Part shown: piece by piece, positions 3,130-5,830 of the stretch | How the letters are laid out: every line of letters begins with the position of its first letter | How positions within the stretch are numbered: position 1 is the first letter of the stretch | Source of the DNA: Gemmatimonadota bacterium | Lineage (GTDB): Bacteria; Latescibacterota; UBA2968; UBA8231 | DNA length: 5,830 bases | Assembly (NCBI GenBank): GCA_026706165.1 | Contig: JAPOZF010000116.1 | Coordinates: 1-5,830, forward strand | Reading direction: 5' to 3' | Program-made: the position numbers and the translations under genes | The notes under the pieces: generated by a model | The model's input: the letters and a program-made list of their open reading frames with translations, nothing else | What the model was told of the DNA's origin: nothing | Database searches by the model: none

Positions 3130-5830
3130 ATGATGAAAGAGACCGAACTGTCCGAACTCGAACGGGAGCTGCGGGAAGCCCGCGCCGGCGGCAACGCCCT
3201 GGAGGCCCGCCGGGAGTTCCGCACAACCCGGATCGAGCAGATCGAGGAACGCCACCGGAGCGGGGAGGGGGGGCTCGCGATCGCCCGCGCCATCGCCGAC
3301 ATAACCGACACCATCGTCCTCGACGCGTACCGGGAGGCGGCGGGGGAGGCCTCGGATCCGGCGCCGCCGCACGCCCTGGTGGCCCTGGGAGGGTACGGCC
3401 GCCGGGAGATGTCCCCCTGTTCCGACGTCGACCTGCTGTTCCTGTTCGACAGGGAGAAGGACAAGAGCGCCGGGCTGATCTCGGGAGTGCTGCATCCCCT
3501 GTGGGACGTCGGTTTCGACATCGGCCACGGCAGCCGCACGATCACCGAGTCGGTGCGCATGACCCGCGACGACATCGAGTCCTGCACCGCCATGCTGGAC
3601 GGGCGCTTTCTCGCCGGGGACCGCGAGCTGTTCGAAAAGTTTCGTAAGCGGCTGTTCGCGGGCCTGCCGAAGAAGACGGTGAACCGGCTCGCGGCGCTGC
3701 GGCGCTCCCGCAAGGAGAGCTCCGGCCGGGTGCAGGTGCTCGAGCCGAACGTCAAGGAGAGCGCCGGCGGCCTGCGCGAGATCCACCTGCTCGAGTGGGC
3801 CCTGAAGGCGCGCGGAGGACCGGACCTCGCCAAGGTGTGGCCGCGCTTCCTCGACGCCGAAGACGTCGAGACCCTGGCTGCGGGGCGCGACTTCCTGTGG
3901 CGGGTCCGCCACCAGCTGCACTTCGCGATGGGGCGCAAGCACGACGTCCTCGATTTCGAGCACAAGACCGCGATCGCCGCGGCCCTGGGGTACGGCGACC
4001 GCGCCGTCGGCGGGGAGGAGCCGGCCGGAGGGGCCCCCAAGCCAGGCGGCGACGGCGACCCCCGGCACCGGGTCGGGGCGGCCGACCGGCTCGGGGAGGA
4101 CCGCGGGCTCGAGCTGGCTTCCGAACACTTCATGCGCGACTACTACCTCCACGCCCGCGGCGTCTTCCACCTGGTCGAGCTCGGTTTCGAGCGCGTCGTC
4201 GACAAGCCGCGGCGCCGCAGCCGCCGCCTGCTGCTCGAAGAAGGGGTGGTGGCGGTAGACGGGGAGATATCGCTGCCGGACGGCGAGGCATACTTCCGCG
4301 AGGAGCCGCTGCGGCTGCTGCGGATATTCGCCCTCGCCCAGAGCAGGAGCATGCGTCTGGGCGAACAGGCGCAGCGCTGCATCCTGCAGTCCCTCGACCT
4401 GATCGACGACGGCTTCCGCCGCAGCCCCGACGCGAGGGCGATCTTCTCGGCCGTCATCCGCCGCAAGCAGCGGGTCGCCGCGGCCATGAGGTCGATGCAC
4501 GAGCTCGGAGTGCTGGGCGCCTACCTGCCGGAGTTCGGCTCGCTGACCTGCCTCGTTCAGTACGACATCTTCCACCTCTACACCGTCGACGAGCACACCC
4601 TGGTCGCCCTGGAGAACCTCGAGGCCCTGTCGAAGCGGGAGGGGGATTCGAGCCTGAAACGGGTGTACGACGCCATCGAGCGGCGCGACCTGCTGGTGCT
4701 CGGCATCCTCCTGCACGACGTCGGCAAGTCGCGGCGGCAGGAGCACATCTCCTGCGGCGTCGAGATGACGACGGAGCTCCTCGAGCGCCTGCAACTGCCC
4801 GAGGCGGACCGCAGCTTCGTCCTCTTCCTGGTCGAGAACCACCAGGAGATGGTCCTCATCTCGCAGCGGCGCGACCTCGACGACAACCGCATGATCGCCG
4901 AGTTCGCCGGCAGGTTCGCAAACCCCGACTGGCTGCACGCCCTCTACCTGCTCTCCTACGCCGACCTGTCCGCGGTCGCCAGCGACGCCTGGAACGACTG
5001 GCACGGCGCCCTGCTCTGGGAGCTCTACCGCAAGACCCTGGAGCAGCTCGAGTCCGGGCTGAAGACCCTCGAGGACCGGCAGTACGCCCGCCAGGCCCTC
5101 GACCGCCATCTCAAGGAGATCGCCGGCTCCTGGCCCGCCTCGAAGGTCAAGGCGTTCCAGGCGCACGTCGAAGCGCTCCCCGGCCGCTACCTGTCCGCGT
5201 ACGGCCGCGGCGAGATCGAGCGCCACCTCGAGGCGGTCGACGCCTTCCTCGCCGAGGAAGCCGGACAGGGGATTTCCGCCGGCTTCGTCGACCACCCCAG
5301 CCACACCGAGGTGCTGGTCTGCGCCCGCGACCAGCCCCACCTGCTGGCGAAGATCTGCGGGGTCCTGTCCGTCCACGACATCGACATCCTCCGCGCCGGG
5401 GTGAACACCCGCGACGACGGCGTCGCCCTCGACGTCTTCCAGGTGACCGACGTCGACGGCACCGCCCAGCTGCCGGAGTGGAAGCGGGACCGGGTGGCCG
5501 CGCAGCTGCAGGAGGTGATCGCCGGCATCAGCGACGTCGAGGACCTGGTCCGGCAGTACAGCGAGTACGAGAACCAGGTCTCCGAGGAGTTCACCGTCGT
5601 CGACACCGACGTCCAGAACGGGGTCGGGGTGCTGTACGCCATCACCAGCCTGCTGGCGGAGTTCGATCTCAGCGTCCACACCGCCATCATCACCACGGTC
5701 GCCGACCGCGCCAGGGACGCTTTCTACGTCGTCGACGGCAAAGGCCAGAAGATCGTCAGCTACCAGGTGATGGAGGGGATGCGCGAGCGCCTCCTCGACA
5801 CCCTCGGGTCCGGGCCCGGGCCCCAGACCG
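3130..5830 (+). CDS. glnD: bifunctional PII uridylyltransferase / uridylyl-removing enzyme GlnD (C-terminus cut by window edge)
   Basis: GlnD is the cytoplasmic nitrogen sensor. When glutamine is low it uridylylates PII proteins (GlnB/GlnK), and when glutamine is high it removes the UMP. This controls glutamine synthetase and NtrB/NtrC. Visible parts are: nucleotidyltransferase core GGYGRREMSPCSDVDLLFLF (87-106), with G87-G88, D99 and D101; linker segments such as EPNVKESAGGLREIHLLEW (205-223) and FLWRVRHQLHF (255-265); HD hydrolase domain with LLHDVGK (527-533, H529-D530), H539, ENHQE (569-573) and D612; first ACT domain about 726-808; second ACT domain about 821-890, where glutamine is sensed. 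The frame is open for 900 residues to the edge, slightly longer than the roughly 890 of the E. coli enzyme, partly because of a Gly/Pro-rich insertion at 291-326. Start: ATG 3130, with another ATG at once (3133). Neither has a clear Shine-Dalgarno, and the repeated CGAGCGAT at 3110-3117 and 3121-3128 precedes them. Confidence 0.96.
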   Translation, partial: MMKETELSELERELREARAGGNALEARREFRTTRIEQIEERHRSGEGGLAIARAIADITDTIVLDAYREAAGEASDPAPPHALVALGGYGRREMSPCSDVDLLFLFDREKDKSAGLISGVLHPLWDVGFDIGHGSRTITESVRMTRDDIESCTAMLDGRFLAGDRELFEKFRKRLFAGLPKKTVNRLAALRRSRKESSGRVQVLEPNVKESAGGLREIHLLEWALKARGGPDLAKVWPRFLDAEDVETLAAGRDFLWRVRHQLHFAMGRKHDVLDFEHKTAIAAALGYGDRAVGGEEPAGGAPKPGGDGDPRHRVGAADRLGEDRGLELASEHFMRDYYLHARGVFHLVELGFERVVDKPRRRSRRLLLEEGVVAVDGEISLPDGEAYFREEPLRLLRIFALAQSRSMRLGEQAQRCILQSLDLIDDGFRRSPDARAIFSAVIRRKQRVAAAMRSMHELGVLGAYLPEFGSLTCLVQYDIFHLYTVDEHTLVALENLEALSKREGDSSLKRVYDAIERRDLLVLGILLHDVGKSRRQEHISCGVEMTTELLERLQLPEADRSFVLFLVENHQEMVLISQRRDLDDNRMIAEFAGRFANPDWLHALYLLSYADLSAVASDAWNDWHGALLWELYRKTLEQLESGLKTLEDRQYARQALDRHLKEIAGSWPASKVKAFQAHVEALPGRYLSAYGRGEIERHLEAVDAFLAEEAGQGISAGFVDHPSHTEVLVCARDQPHLLAKICGVLSVHDIDILRAGVNTRDDGVALDVFQVTDVDGTAQLPEWKRDRVAAQLQEVIAGISDVEDLVRQYSEYENQVSEEFTVVDTDVQNGVGVLYAITSLLAEFDLSVHTAIITTVADRARDAFYVVDGKGQKIVSYQVMEGMRERLLDTLGSGPGPQT

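Noticed and set aside
2336..3133. 265-codon plus-strand frame inside the dioxygenase gene
   Set aside because: Arg/Pro/Ala-rich out-of-frame translation; the overlapping frame carries the complete TauD/TfdA motif set.
2460..4133. 557-codon minus-strand open frame opposite the dioxygenase and glnD
   Set aside because: Arg/Ser/Pro-rich antisense shadow with no recognisable domain.
3064..5679. 871-codon open frame on the minus strand opposite glnD
   Set aside because: It lies antisense to an unmistakable GlnD, is rich in Leu/Val/Asp/Glu low-complexity runs, and shows no motifs. Long antisense frames are expected opposite G+C-rich genes.

Overview
The window looks like bacterial DNA of high GC content. 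Sampled 60-base lines of the right half are near 68% G+C. One lower-GC gene sits in the left part, with sampled lines of about 42 to 53%. The organism cannot be named from this window. The first 80 bases encode a C-terminal tail of the type IX / FlgD-like sorting kind, seen in Bacteroidetes, related candidate phyla and some other Gram-negative lineages. The right half carries glnD, typical of proteobacteria but also found elsewhere. A high-GC Gram-negative, such as a deltaproteobacterium-like or FCB-related uncultured lineage, is a reasonable but unproven reading.

Layout. Bases 1-80 (+) are the end of a probably secreted or surface protein. Bases 173-1522 (-) hold a 449-residue protein with a central HEPN/DUF4145-like domain carrying an R-x4-H motif. 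This domain is flanked by two diverged copies of a domain I do not recognise. Bases 1523-1864 are a non-coding gap with several short inverted repeats. Bases 1865-2092 (-) encode a 75-residue coiled-coil plus membrane-anchor protein containing a 21-bp tandem repeat. Bases 2093-2267 are a divergent promoter region with a strong stem-loop. Bases 2268-3089 (+) encode a TauD/TfdA-family Fe(II)/2-oxoglutarate dioxygenase. Bases 3130-5830 (+) hold glnD, open at the right edge with 900 residues visible.

How the parts fit. The dioxygenase and glnD lie on one strand 40 bases apart and could share a transcript. GlnD senses nitrogen by modifying and demodifying PII, so a co-transcribed dioxygenase could have a role in nitrogen or sulfur scavenging, but nothing in the sequence fixes its substrate. 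The two minus-strand genes have good Shine-Dalgarno sequences; the two plus-strand genes do not. The HEPN-type gene is the accessory element here: it differs in composition, stands alone, and has an unusual duplicated architecture. It is the most likely source of undescribed biology, possibly an RNA-targeting or defence/toxin role, which remains an inference.
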